Source of the DNA: Bacillota bacterium
Lineage (GTDB): Bacteria > Bacillota > Clostridia > Peptostreptococcales > Anaerovoracaceae
Assembly: GCA_029006195.1 (NCBI GenBank)
Contig: JAQXGH010000011.1
Coordinates: 1-64,000, forward strand
DNA length: 64,000 nucleotides
Reading direction: 5' to 3'
Below, in pieces: positions 25,722 through 33,849 of the stretch. How positions within the stretch are numbered: position 1 is the first letter of the stretch; every line of letters starts with the position of its first letter. Under the pieces are notes generated by a model that was not told the origin of the DNA, ran no database searches, and was given only the letters and a program-made list of their open reading frames with translations. The position numbers and the translations under genes are program-made.

Positions 25722-27086
25722 ATGACTAAATTATTTATACAGACTCTCGGATGCCCTAAGAATTTTAATGATTCAGAAGGCGCTGCGGGAATTCTGGAAG
25801 CCGCAGGAATGGAAATCACAGAAGACATTATGCAGGCAGATGCGATAATGGTTAATACATGTGGCTTCATAAATGATGCAAAGAAAGAGTCTATTGACAC
25901 TATTTTTGACATGATAAGATTTGCTGACGAGTGTCAGGAAGCTAGAGGAACAAGACCTTTGATCATAGTAAGCGGCTGTCTAAGTCAACGCTATGGAGAA
26001 GATCTCAAGGATGAACTCAGCGAAGTAGATGTGTATCTGGGAGTAAATGAATACGAAAGACTCCCTGAAATCATAAAGACGCATATGGATAAAAGCCAGA
26101 GCGGGGGGTCTTTGCAAAAGATTTACTGCAGCTGGAATGGGGAGACTTTCCAGGAATTCAGCGCCAGAAAGATAAAAGAAGGTACATATACAACAACTCT
26201 GAGAATTGCAGAAGGCTGTAACAATAGATGTGCTTACTGCGTTATTCCGCAGATCCGCGGAGGATATAGAAGCCGTCCGATGGAGAATATTATTAGCGAA
26301 GCGCAGACGCTGGCTGCATCAGGCGTTAAGGAAGTAATCCTTATCGCTCAGGACGTTACTGAGTACGGCAGAGACCTATATGGTGAAATCAAGCTGCCGG
26401 AGCTTCTGAGAAAGCTTTGCAGAGTGGATGGCCTTAAGTGGATCAGGCTCATGTATTGTTATGAAGATAAAATTTCTGATGAACTCATCGAAGTTATGGC
26501 ATCGGAAGATAAAATCTGCAACTACATCGACATCCCTATTCAGCATGTATCAGACAACGTTCTTAAGGGAATGAAGAGAAGATCAACAAATGAAAGCATA
26601 AGGGATACGCTTACTCGCCTGAGAAAAGCTATTCCTGACATTCACATCAGAACAACCTTCATCACAGGTTTTCCTGGTGAATCCGAAGAAGATTTCGAGC
26701 AGCTTGAAGAATTCGTTCAGGAATACCCGTTTGAGCGTCTTGGCGTGTTCGCATATTCGAGAGAAGAGGGAACTGTTGCCGGCGATATGGAATGTCAGAT
26801 TGATGATGATGTAAAGGCTGCAAGAGCCGATTCGATAATGCTTAGACAGATCGAGATTTCAAGAGAAGTTTGCCAGTCAAAGGTAGGCAGCGTTATGGAT
26901 GTGCTTGTTGAGGAAATGGATGAAGACGGATCATACATAGGAAGAACTCAGTATGATGCTCCTGAAATCGATGGAACAGTTATTTTCAAGGTGACAGAAA
27001 ATGCACCTAAGCTTAATCCTGGAGATATGGTTAAAGTAATAATCGAAGATGCATTCGATTACGACCTTACAGGAACAATGGTATAG
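25722..27086 (+). CDS. rimO: ribosomal protein S12 methylthiotransferase
   Basis: 454 residues. Radical SAM enzyme adding a methylthio group to an Asp of ribosomal protein S12. N-terminal UPF0004 domain with cysteines in LGCPKNF, NTCGF and SGCLSQR binding one cluster; radical SAM triad CNNRCAYC near residue 167; C-terminal TRAM domain near 390-450. DLYGE, RLMYCY and IPIQH match RimO rather than MiaB. The ftsK-rimO-pgsA-cinA-recA order is common in Clostridia, and the genes are probably co-transcribed. Confidence 0.95.
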   Translation: MTKLFIQTLGCPKNFNDSEGAAGILEAAGMEITEDIMQADAIMVNTCGFINDAKKESIDTIFDMIRFADECQEARGTRPLIIVSGCLSQRYGEDLKDELSEVDVYLGVNEYERLPEIIKTHMDKSQSGGSLQKIYCSWNGETFQEFSARKIKEGTYTTTLRIAEGCNNRCAYCVIPQIRGGYRSRPMENIISEAQTLAASGVKEVILIAQDVTEYGRDLYGEIKLPELLRKLCRVDGLKWIRLMYCYEDKISDELIEVMASEDKICNYIDIPIQHVSDNVLKGMKRRSTNESIRDTLTRLRKAIPDIHIRTTFITGFPGESEEDFEQLEEFVQEYPFERLGVFAYSREEGTVAGDMECQIDDDVKAARADSIMLRQIEISREVCQSKVGSVMDVLVEEMDEDGSYIGRTQYDAPEIDGTVIFKVTENAPKLNPGDMVKVIIEDAFDYDLTGTMV

Positions 27087-27111
27087 TTTTTTGAAAAGAG
27101 AGGCATGAATT

Positions 27112-27693
27112 ATGAGTAATACAAATCAGAAACAGATAAAGAACAAGAATCTTCCTAACCAGCTTACAATGGGAAGAATTTTCGCTATTCCGGTATTTAT
27201 TGTAGTTCTCCTGCTGGGACATAACATTGCAGCTACCATTATCTTTATCCTGGCGGCTTTAACTGATATGCTGGATGGTAAAATCGCCAGAAAGTATAAT
27301 CTGGTAACAAACTTCGGTAAGCTTATGGACCCTCTGGCTGATAAGCTCCTGACAATGGCTGCGTTCATATGTTTTGTTGAACTGGGCTGGGTACCAGGTT
27401 GGATGGTTATCGTAATTCTTGGTAGAGAATTTATTATAACAGGCATCAGACAGGTTGCTGCGGCTGAAGGCATCGTTATCGCTGCAGGATGGTCAGGAAA
27501 AATCAAGACTGTATGCCAGATGGTAGCGATCCCGCTTATTATGCTCAAAAACTGGCCGTTCTCAATGCTGCCGTTCACATGCCCTATGGACACTATTATG
27601 CTGTGGGCTGCACTTATTATGACAATCTGGTCAGGTATGGAATATATCATTAAGAACAGACAGGTTCTTTCAATGAAGAACAAGGCTGAATAA
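27112..27693 (+). CDS. pgsA: CDP-diacylglycerol-glycerol-3-phosphate 3-phosphatidyltransferase
   Basis: 193 residues. Makes phosphatidylglycerol phosphate at the cytoplasmic membrane. The CDP-alcohol phosphotransferase signature is complete: DGKIAR, then eight residues, G, three, D, three, D (about residues 57-82). About five hydrophobic segments are present. AAAGAGAGG precedes the ATG. Sits between rimO and cinA as in many Firmicutes. Confidence 0.94.
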   Translation: MSNTNQKQIKNKNLPNQLTMGRIFAIPVFIVVLLLGHNIAATIIFILAALTDMLDGKIARKYNLVTNFGKLMDPLADKLLTMAAFICFVELGWVPGWMVIVILGREFIITGIRQVAAAEGIVIAAGWSGKIKTVCQMVAIPLIMLKNWPFSMLPFTCPMDTIMLWAALIMTIWSGMEYIIKNRQVLSMKNKAE

Positions 27694-27705
27694 GGAGAAG
27701 GAAAA

Positions 27706-28947
27706 ATGAAGGCTGCTATTTTAAGTGTAGGAACTGAGCTTCTGTTTGGACAGGTTGTAAATACCAATGCGGCATATCTGTCAAAAGAGCTCAATTCAAT
27801 GGGAATAGATGTAATGTATCACTACACTGTTGGTGATAATCCTGCTAGACTTGCCGATATGATACACATGTCTTTCAAAGACTGCGATCTGGTAATTACA
27901 ACAGGAGGTCTGGGACCAACACAGGATGACATGACAAAGGAAATCGCTTGTCAGGTTTTAGGTGATAAGCTCGTTGAGGATAAGAAAGTTTTAGAAGAGC
28001 TTGAAGAGCGTCTTAAGGCTTTTGGTAAAGATTTAGTTGTTACTTTCAATAACTATAAGCAGGCGATGGTACCTAGCAGAGGAGTAATTTTTCATAATGA
28101 AAATGGATCTGCTCCAGGATTTGCTCTCGGAGATCCGGAGGAAAAGAAGTTTATTATCTGCCTCCCTGGACCGCCTAGAGAAATGACAGCCATGTTTAAG
28201 ACATCTGCTGCTTCTTGGCTTGAAAAGCTCGTGGACAGCGCTATGGTCTATAAAGAGATAAGAATGTTCGGTATAGGCGAAAGCGAGCTTGAAACAAGAC
28301 TTCTGCCGCTTATAGATGGCCAAACTGACCCTACACTTGCTACTTACGTCAAGAATGGGGAATGCTCTGTAAGAATAGCTTCAAAGAGAGCGACAAAAGA
28401 AGAAGCTAGTGCGGCAGTTGCTGAAATGATCGAAAAGGTCAATGGATATATAGGAGATTTCGTATATAGCCTGGATAACGAAGAACTGGTTCAGGTAGTA
28501 GGAAGAAAGCTTTTGGAAAAGAACATTACTATCTCATGTGCGGAGTCATGCACTGGAGGAATGTTCGCGGCAGCTCTTACCGATGTTCCTGGAATATCAG
28601 CAGTGTTTGATAGAGGCATTGTTACATACAGTAATAAGGCTAAGATGGAAGAACTGGGAGTTAAAGAAGAAACCCTTGCTGCTCACGGTGCTGTAAGCGA
28701 AGAGACTGCAATGGAAATGGCGGAAGGAATCAGGCGTGTTAGTGGAAGTGATATAGGTATTTCAGTAACAGGTATCGCAGGCCCTGGCGGCGGAACTCCT
28801 GAAAAGCCTGTAGGCCTGGTTTATATAGGCTTTGTATATGGTGATAAGAAAATCTGCAAGAAGATAGACAGAAGAATCACTGATAGAAGTGCTAATAGGA
28901 GACATTCACTCCTTACTATGCTGAATATTATTAATAAAGAAATTTAA
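27706..28947 (+). CDS. cinA: competence/damage-inducible protein CinA
   Basis: 413 residues in two domains: an N-terminal MoaB/MogA-like COG1058 domain (SVGTELLFGQVVNTNAAYL, then TTGGLGPTQDD near 65-75) and a C-terminal PncC-like nicotinamide-nucleotide amidase domain (AESCTGGMFAAALTDVPG near 280, GIAGPGGGTPEKPVG near 355). It may recycle pyridine-nucleotide by-products after DNA damage. AAGGAGAAGG precedes the ATG. It lies directly upstream of recA, as in streptococci and many clostridia, but recA also has its own SOS promoter. Confidence 0.95.
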   Translation: MKAAILSVGTELLFGQVVNTNAAYLSKELNSMGIDVMYHYTVGDNPARLADMIHMSFKDCDLVITTGGLGPTQDDMTKEIACQVLGDKLVEDKKVLEELEERLKAFGKDLVVTFNNYKQAMVPSRGVIFHNENGSAPGFALGDPEEKKFIICLPGPPREMTAMFKTSAASWLEKLVDSAMVYKEIRMFGIGESELETRLLPLIDGQTDPTLATYVKNGECSVRIASKRATKEEASAAVAEMIEKVNGYIGDFVYSLDNEELVQVVGRKLLEKNITISCAESCTGGMFAAALTDVPGISAVFDRGIVTYSNKAKMEELGVKEETLAAHGAVSEETAMEMAEGIRRVSGSDIGISVTGIAGPGGGTPEKPVGLVYIGFVYGDKKICKKIDRRITDRSANRRHSLLTMLNIINKEI

Positions 28948-28971
28948 TTAGACACGTATATGTCAACTATA

Positions 28972-28999
28972 TTGACAATTTTTTCCAGTTATATATAAT
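28972..28999 (+). promoter_or_regulatory. upstream recA promoter
   Basis: TTGACA (28972-28977), 16-bp spacer, TATAAT (28994-28999). Confidence 0.65.
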
Positions 29000-29024
29000 C
29001 TGTCTGACAGGAAAAAGAAAGTGA

Positions 29025-29036
29025 GAACAAACGTTT
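29025..29036 (+). promoter_or_regulatory. LexA box 1 of recA
   Basis: GAACaaacGTTT fits the Firmicutes SOS consensus GAAC-N4-GTTC with one mismatch. It lies between the two promoters. Confidence 0.65.
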
Positions 29037-29046
29037 GCTAAATGTA

Positions 29047-29075
29047 TTGACACTTTGAAATATAAGGGGTATATT
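29047..29075 (+). promoter_or_regulatory. proximal recA promoter
   Basis: TTGACA (29047-29052), 17-bp spacer, TATATT (29070-29075). Confidence 0.75.
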
Positions 29076-29082
29076 TAGACAA

Positions 29083-29094
29083 GAACAGATGTTC
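29083..29094 (+). promoter_or_regulatory. LexA box 2 of recA
   Basis: GAACagatGTTC matches the half-sites exactly and covers the predicted transcription start of the proximal promoter. Confidence 0.85.
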
Positions 29095-29115
29095 ACGTGT
29101 TTATGGAGGTAACTA

Positions 29116-30234
29116 ATGGCGGTAAAGAATGATGGAAGAGGACCTCAGTTCTCAAGCAATGAAGAAAGAGAGAAGGCATTAGCCAATGCTATGGCGCAGA
29201 TTCAGAAGCAGTTCGGTAAGGGAGCTGTAATGAAGCTTGGCGATGACAGCGCAATGCTTAATATAGAAGCTATTTCAACTGGATCAATGAGCCTTGACCT
29301 GGCGACAGGTATTGGCGGTGTTCCTAGAGGCAGAATCGTAGAAATATACGGACCTGAATCATCAGGTAAGACTACATTGACTCTGCATGTTATTGCGGAA
29401 GCTCAGAAGCAGGGTGGTAAGGCAGCGTTCATCGATGCAGAACATGCACTGGATCCTGAATATGCTAGAAACCTGGGAGTAGATGTTGACGAACTTCTGG
29501 TATCACAGCCTGATTATGGTGAACAGGCTCTCGAAATCGCAGAAATGCTGGTAAGAAGTGGGGCTATCGATATTATCGTTGTCGACTCAGTTGCAGCACT
29601 GGTTCCTAAGCATGAAATCGACGGCGCGATGGGTGAAGCAACTGTAGGCATGCAGGCCAGACTCATGTCACAGGCACTTCGTAAGCTGGCTGGTATTATC
29701 AACAAGACTAATACAACAATTATCTTCATTAATCAGCTGAGAGAAAAGATTGGTGTTATGTTCGGCAACCCTGAAACAACAACAGGTGGACGTGCACTCA
29801 AGTTCTTCTCCTCAATGAGAATCGATGTTAGAAGAGTAGAGAGCATCAAGTCAGGCGATCAGGTTCTTGGTAACAGAACAAGAGCTAAGATCGTTAAGAA
29901 CAAGGTGGCTCCTCCGTTCAAGCAGGCAGAATTTGATATCATGTATGGTAAGGGCATTTCTAAGGAAGGCGACGTTCTGGATTGCGCAGTTGATGCTAAT
30001 ATCATTAACAAGGCTGGTTCATGGTACAGCTACGACGGTAACAGAATCGGACAGGGCAGAGAAAACGTTAAGGAATTTCTCGAAAACAACCCCGAAATCA
30101 GAGAAACAATCGAGAAGCAGCTTATCGACAAACTCAAGGCTGAAAGGGCAGCTAAGAACAACAAGGATGACGACCAGAGCATTATGGCAGCAGACGGCAT
30201 GATCATTGATGAAGATGGTGTAATCATCGAATAA
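29116..30234 (+). CDS. recA: recombinase A
   Basis: 372 residues. Strand-exchange protein and co-protease for LexA self-cleavage. Walker [11 protein letters not shown] near residue 77, the [13 protein letters not shown] opening, MAW-type SQALRKLAG, loop L2 [25 protein letters not shown] split here for length, and an acidic C-terminus (DDDQS, DEDG). TGGAGG precedes the ATG. Control is clear from the sequence: two LexA boxes and two promoters lie between it and cinA. Confidence 0.97.
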   Translation: MAVKNDGRGPQFSSNEEREKALANAMAQIQKQFGKGAVMKLGDDSAMLNIEAISTGSMSLDLATGIGGVPRGRIVEIYGPESSGKTTLTLHVIAEAQKQGGKAAFIDAEHALDPEYARNLGVDVDELLVSQPDYGEQALEIAEMLVRSGAIDIIVVDSVAALVPKHEIDGAMGEATVGMQARLMSQALRKLAGIINKTNTTIIFINQLREKIGVMFGNPETTTGGRALKFFSSMRIDVRRVESIKSGDQVLGNRTRAKIVKNKVAPPFKQAEFDIMYGKGISKEGDVLDCAVDANIINKAGSWYSYDGNRIGQGRENVKEFLENNPEIRETIEKQLIDKLKAERAAKNNKDDDQSIMAADGMIIDEDGVIIE

Positions 30235-30247
30235 TTTGATACTAAGT

Positions 30248-30279
30248 AGAGTGGTTAAATTAAGAAGAGTGGCTAAATT
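30248..30279 (+). repeat. imperfect 14-bp direct repeat
   Basis: AGAGTGGTTAAATT (30248-30261) recurs as AGAGTGGCTAAATT (30266-30279), one mismatch, period 18, directly next to the IS end. May be a trace of the insertion event. Confidence 0.5.
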
Positions 30280-30393
30280 TGAACTGACCCCCAAAAGTTA
30301 GACCAAAATATAACTTGAGGAGGTCAGTTTTAGTATGGCAAAATATAGTTATGAGTTTAAACATAAGATTATTTTGAAGCGACATATTTGGTA
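30280..30393 (+). mobile_element. truncated IS3-family (IS150-group) left end
   Basis: The segment opens with TGAACTGACCCCCAAAAGTT, a typical IS3/IS150-group terminal inverted repeat, followed by GAGGAGGT and the first codons of a transposase orfA (ATG 30335, MAKYSYEFKHKI). The frame ends after 19 residues at TAA 30392-30394, and sequence unrelated to transposases follows. The rest of the element, including orfB and the right end, is gone. Confidence 0.85.
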
Positions 30394-30564
30394 ATGAGTA
30401 TTGTTGCAAGTGCTCTGTTAACGGCAGCAATATGTGCGCTTGTGGGAATTGCGGCAACATCGACAGCGGGACTTGCTATTGGAGTAGTAGCAGGATGGAT
30501 AGTGACTTTTGCCTCAGAGCAGTTTGATGTTAAGAGTATGTATAGAAAGGCTATGAGGATCTAA
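30394..30564 (+). pseudogene. C-terminal fragment of a hydrophobic, glycine-rich (pore-forming toxin-like) protein
   Basis: 56 codons from an ATG that overlaps the stop of the transposase fragment, without a ribosome-binding site. The product is a hydrophobic Ala/Gly-rich hairpin (ALLTAAICALVGIAATSTAG, then IGVVAGWIVTFASEQF) followed by a short basic amphipathic tail. Such tails occur at the ends of membrane-depolarising polymorphic toxins and pore-forming bacteriocins. The 5' part appears to have been deleted when the IS element decayed. A multi-pass membrane protein starts 2 bp later, as an immunity gene would. The family assignment is inference from composition and context. Confidence 0.45.
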
Positions 30565-30566
30565 AA

Positions 30567-31199
30567 ATGAATAATAACTATCGAGCGTTTATTTCGGGAT
30601 TTCAATGTACTGGTTATCAAACAAGTTTGAGCGTGGGGCTATGTATAGCGAGCATAGTATTTACAGCGCTGGCGTCTTTAGGCGGAATTAATCCAGTATA
30701 TATTTTGATATCATGTGCAACAGCAATGTCGATAATAGTATTAATAGTTATATTAATAAAAAAGGATTTAAGTATAATATTTCTGTATTATTGCGCGATA
30801 GGAGTAGTGACAGTTCTTCCACTAGAGAATGTAATGATAAATTCGATATATAAGGAATCTCTAAAATCTTTTGTGATGATATGTATCATAGTGGCTTTAA
30901 CATTTATTATCTCTGGTGCCGTTTGCTTGATGATAATAAAGCACAGGTTGAAAAATAACTACTATATAGAAGACCAAAGCGGCCCTGCAGAACCAATATC
31001 TATTTTTTGTGTAGGTGCATTTGGTTTACTATTAGGCAAAATTCTTGGAAAAGGAGCGGGTGATAGTATGATTACTATTATATTTCTTAGTATGTGTCTT
31101 GCTTGCATTCTAGGATATGGCATGGCCTTGAATTTGTTGAAATATTATTATGTTGTTAAATACGACTTGTATAGTGCAATAAAATTTAGGGATGATTGA
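30567..31199 (+). CDS. multi-pass membrane protein, possible immunity protein
   Basis: 210 residues with about six hydrophobic helices (roughly 20-41, 43-62, 67-85, 95-120, 143-160, 165-190) and short loops; no catalytic motif. GAGG lies 8 nt before the ATG, inside the end of the preceding fragment, so the two were one operon. Codon use is AT-richer, with ATA and rare codons, than in neighbouring housekeeping genes, suggesting acquisition. Its stop is TGA, rare here. The tight pairing with a toxin-like C-terminus suggests immunity to a membrane-active toxin; that is inference. Confidence 0.6.
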   Translation: MNNNYRAFISGFQCTGYQTSLSVGLCIASIVFTALASLGGINPVYILISCATAMSIIVLIVILIKKDLSIIFLYYCAIGVVTVLPLENVMINSIYKESLKSFVMICIIVALTFIISGAVCLMIIKHRLKNNYYIEDQSGPAEPISIFCVGAFGLLLGKILGKGAGDSMITIIFLSMCLACILGYGMALNLLKYYYVVKYDLYSAIKFRDD

Positions 31200-31238
31200 T
31201 AAAATGAAAAATTGGATCAGATATATTTTTTGTTTACG

Positions 31239-31247
31239 TGGTATAAT
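31239..31247 (+). promoter_or_regulatory. extended -10 promoter of the SPFH gene
   Basis: TGGTATAAT with the hexamer at 31242-31247. It starts the three-gene membrane-stress operon. Confidence 0.6.
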
Positions 31248-31318
31248 AACTATGATTAATGTATTATGCTATAAGTGGCGATATCTTATTATTTTTTGAA
31301 AGAAAATGAGGTAATTAA

Positions 31319-32647
31319 ATGGGACTTATTAAAGCAGCAGTAGGCGCAGCAGGCGGAGTTCTTGCTGATCAGTGGAAAGAATATTTTTATTGCGACGCTA
31401 TAGATAAAGACGTATTAGTAGTTAAAGGTAAGAAGAAGCAGTCTAAGCGTTCTTCAAACAAGCACGGCGAAGACAATGTTATCTCAAACGGATCTGCTAT
31501 TCAGGTATCTGATGGACAGTGTATGATGATTGTTGAGAACGGTGTTATTTTAGAAATGAGTGCTGAACCAGGAGTGTTCACATACAATAACGAAATATCA
31601 CCTTCAATTTTCGCAGGAAATCTGAAAGATGGACTTAAGGGCGCAGCACTTGATGCATTCGAAAGATTTAAGTTTGGTGGAGCAGCTGGCAAGGATCAGA
31701 GAGTTTACTATTTCAACATCAAGGAAATTCTCGGAAACAAGTACGGCACAGCAACTCCTATTCCTTATCACATCATTGACAAAAATATCGGCCTTGATAT
31801 GGAGACATCACTTAAATGTAATGGCGAATATTCATATAAGATTGTAAACCCTATGTTATTCTACACAAATGTATGCGGTAATGTATCAGGAGAATATACT
31901 AGGGATAATATTGACAGCATGATGAAGTCAGAACTTCTCACTGCTTTAGGTCAGGCGTTCGCTATACTTGGTGCAGGCGGAGTCAGATATTCAGAAATTC
32001 CTCTTCACAACATGGAAGTTGCTGATAATCTCAATGAAGTAATGTCAAAGAAGTGGGCTGAGCTTAGAGGTATTCAGGTTGTATCATTTGGTATCAATGC
32101 TGTTTCAATTCCAGAAGAAGATCAGGAAAGACTCAAGGAAATGCAGAGATCTGCATCACTGGATTCAATTCAGAAGCAGGCTCAGTTCATGACTACTGCA
32201 GTTGGAGATTCTATGAGAAAAGCAGCAGCAAACGAAGCTGGAGCAGCTATGGGCTTCATGGGAATGGGCATGGCAAACATGGCTGGTGGCGCTTCATTTC
32301 AGGGTCTGGCTCAGATGAACGAACAGGCTCTCGCGCAGCAGCAGATGCAGCAGCAGGCAGCGGCAGCAACGCCAGCAAATCCAAATGCATGGACATGCAA
32401 GTGCGGAGCAGTTGCAACAGGCAAGTTCTGTCCGGAATGCGGATCACCTAAGCCTGTAGATGGATGGACTTGTGCATGTGGAGCTGTAAATAAAGGCAAG
32501 TTCTGCTCAGAATGCGGTGCTCCTAAGCCAGCAGGTGCTAAACTCTATAAGTGTGACAAGTGCGGATGGGAACCTGAAGATCCAGCAAACCCACCTAAAT
32601 TCTGTCCGGAATGTGGAGATGCTTTTGACGATAACGACGTTAAATAA
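31319..32647 (+). CDS. SPFH-domain protein with three zinc ribbons (YdjI-like)
   Basis: 442 residues. The N-terminal two thirds form an SPFH/band-7 domain of the YdjI (virion-core-like) type: DQWKEYFYCD, VIENG-like beta blocks, then GIQVVSFGINAVSIPEEDQ near 255-272. A helical Ala/Gln-rich linker follows (about 315-350). The C-terminus holds three CxC/CxxC...CPxC zinc ribbons, each with a W(T)C start. In Bacillus subtilis the homologue YdjI cooperates with YdjG and YdjH to recruit the phage-shock protein PspA to membranes; here the same three types follow one another, but no pspA is adjacent. Confidence 0.9.
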   Translation: MGLIKAAVGAAGGVLADQWKEYFYCDAIDKDVLVVKGKKKQSKRSSNKHGEDNVISNGSAIQVSDGQCMMIVENGVILEMSAEPGVFTYNNEISPSIFAGNLKDGLKGAALDAFERFKFGGAAGKDQRVYYFNIKEILGNKYGTATPIPYHIIDKNIGLDMETSLKCNGEYSYKIVNPMLFYTNVCGNVSGEYTRDNIDSMMKSELLTALGQAFAILGAGGVRYSEIPLHNMEVADNLNEVMSKKWAELRGIQVVSFGINAVSIPEEDQERLKEMQRSASLDSIQKQAQFMTTAVGDSMRKAAANEAGAAMGFMGMGMANMAGGASFQGLAQMNEQALAQQQMQQQAAAATPANPNAWTCKCGAVATGKFCPECGSPKPVDGWTCACGAVNKGKFCSECGAPKPAGAKLYKCDKCGWEPEDPANPPKFCPECGDAFDDNDVK

Positions 32648-32690
32648 ATAAAACTGAATTTTGATCTTTTGATAATTCAGGAGGGAAACA

Positions 32691-33839
32691 ATGGCAACAA
32701 ACAATTATAAGTGCCCCGCTTGTCACGGGGTGCTTGAATTTGATATAAAAACGCAGAAGCTTAAATGCCCATACTGTGGAAGCGAATATGAAATATCTGA
32801 TTTTGAAGATGATGTAACTCCTGCAGAGGCTGCTGAGAAAGAAGCGGCAGAGGCTGAAGAAGAGAAACCTAAACAGGAGGCTGAAAAGAGCGAAGGAGAC
32901 AATTCTCTCGGCATCGATACAAATGCCGGCGGCCAGTGGGCTGAGGGAGAAGCTGACCATCTGCATGTATACACATGCAATTCATGCGGCGGTGAAATAG
33001 TAGGAGATGACAATCTGGCAGCTGCTAGATGCCCTTATTGCGATAGCGTTCTCGTGAGAAAGGAAGCGATTGCGGGTTCGCTCAGACCTGACTATGTTAT
33101 TCCTTTCAAGCTTGAGAAGCAGCAGGCGAAGGAAGCCTTTGCGAAACATCTCCTCGGTAAGAAGCTTGTTAGCAAGGAATTTGTTAACGAGAATAAAATC
33201 GATGAGATAAAGGGTGTTTACGTGCCGTTCTGGCTCTTTGACGTAGATGCTGATGCTGATCTGAATTTTGAATGCTCTAATACTGCAAGTCACAGATCAG
33301 GCGACTATATCATCACTTCGACAGATATCTACGATTTTGCTACTGGAGGAAGTGTTGGGTTCAACAATATCCCTGTAGACGGATCAAGTAAAATGGCAGA
33401 TGATATGATGGAATCGCTGGAGCCGTTTGATTTTAGCGAGGCTGTACCTTTCCAGACTGCATATCTAGCAGGCTATATGGCTGACAAATACGATGTGGAC
33501 ATCGATGCCAGCATGCCGAATGTAAACAGACGTATTGTAGGCAGTGTAACTGCAGAATTCAGAAAGGAAGTTCCTTCATACGGTTCGGTAAATATCAAGA
33601 ATGATTCGGTAAAGATAAGGGACAGTAAAGCCAAGTATGCTCTTTATCCTATATGGGTGCTGTCAATCAGATGGCAGAATAAGGTATACACATACATGAT
33701 GAACGGACAGACTGGTAAGTTTGTCGGCGATGCTCTTCCTGAAGATAAGCGTAAGGCTAAAATGATGAGATGGATTCCTACAGGTATACTGGCGGGTGCA
33801 GGTCTTGTTTTAGGTCTTATAGCTGGGCTGGTGCTTTAA
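32691..33839 (+). CDS. TFIIB-type zinc-ribbon membrane protein (YdjG-like)
   Basis: 382 residues. Two zinc ribbons: CPAC...CPYC at about 7-29 and CNSC...CPYC at about 95-118, separated by an acidic Glu/Ala-rich linker. A beta-rich middle domain (YVPFWLFDVD, YPIWVLSIRWQNK) is followed by a C-terminal transmembrane segment at about 360-382. This is the YdjG layout. AGGAGGG precedes the ATG. Expected to work at the inner membrane face with the flanking SPFH and TPM proteins. Confidence 0.88.
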   Translation: MATNNYKCPACHGVLEFDIKTQKLKCPYCGSEYEISDFEDDVTPAEAAEKEAAEAEEEKPKQEAEKSEGDNSLGIDTNAGGQWAEGEADHLHVYTCNSCGGEIVGDDNLAAARCPYCDSVLVRKEAIAGSLRPDYVIPFKLEKQQAKEAFAKHLLGKKLVSKEFVNENKIDEIKGVYVPFWLFDVDADADLNFECSNTASHRSGDYIITSTDIYDFATGGSVGFNNIPVDGSSKMADDMMESLEPFDFSEAVPFQTAYLAGYMADKYDVDIDASMPNVNRRIVGSVTAEFRKEVPSYGSVNIKNDSVKIRDSKAKYALYPIWVLSIRWQNKVYTYMMNGQTGKFVGDALPEDKRKAKMMRWIPTGILAGAGLVLGLIAGLVL

Positions 33840-33849
33840 GGGGGGTGAC

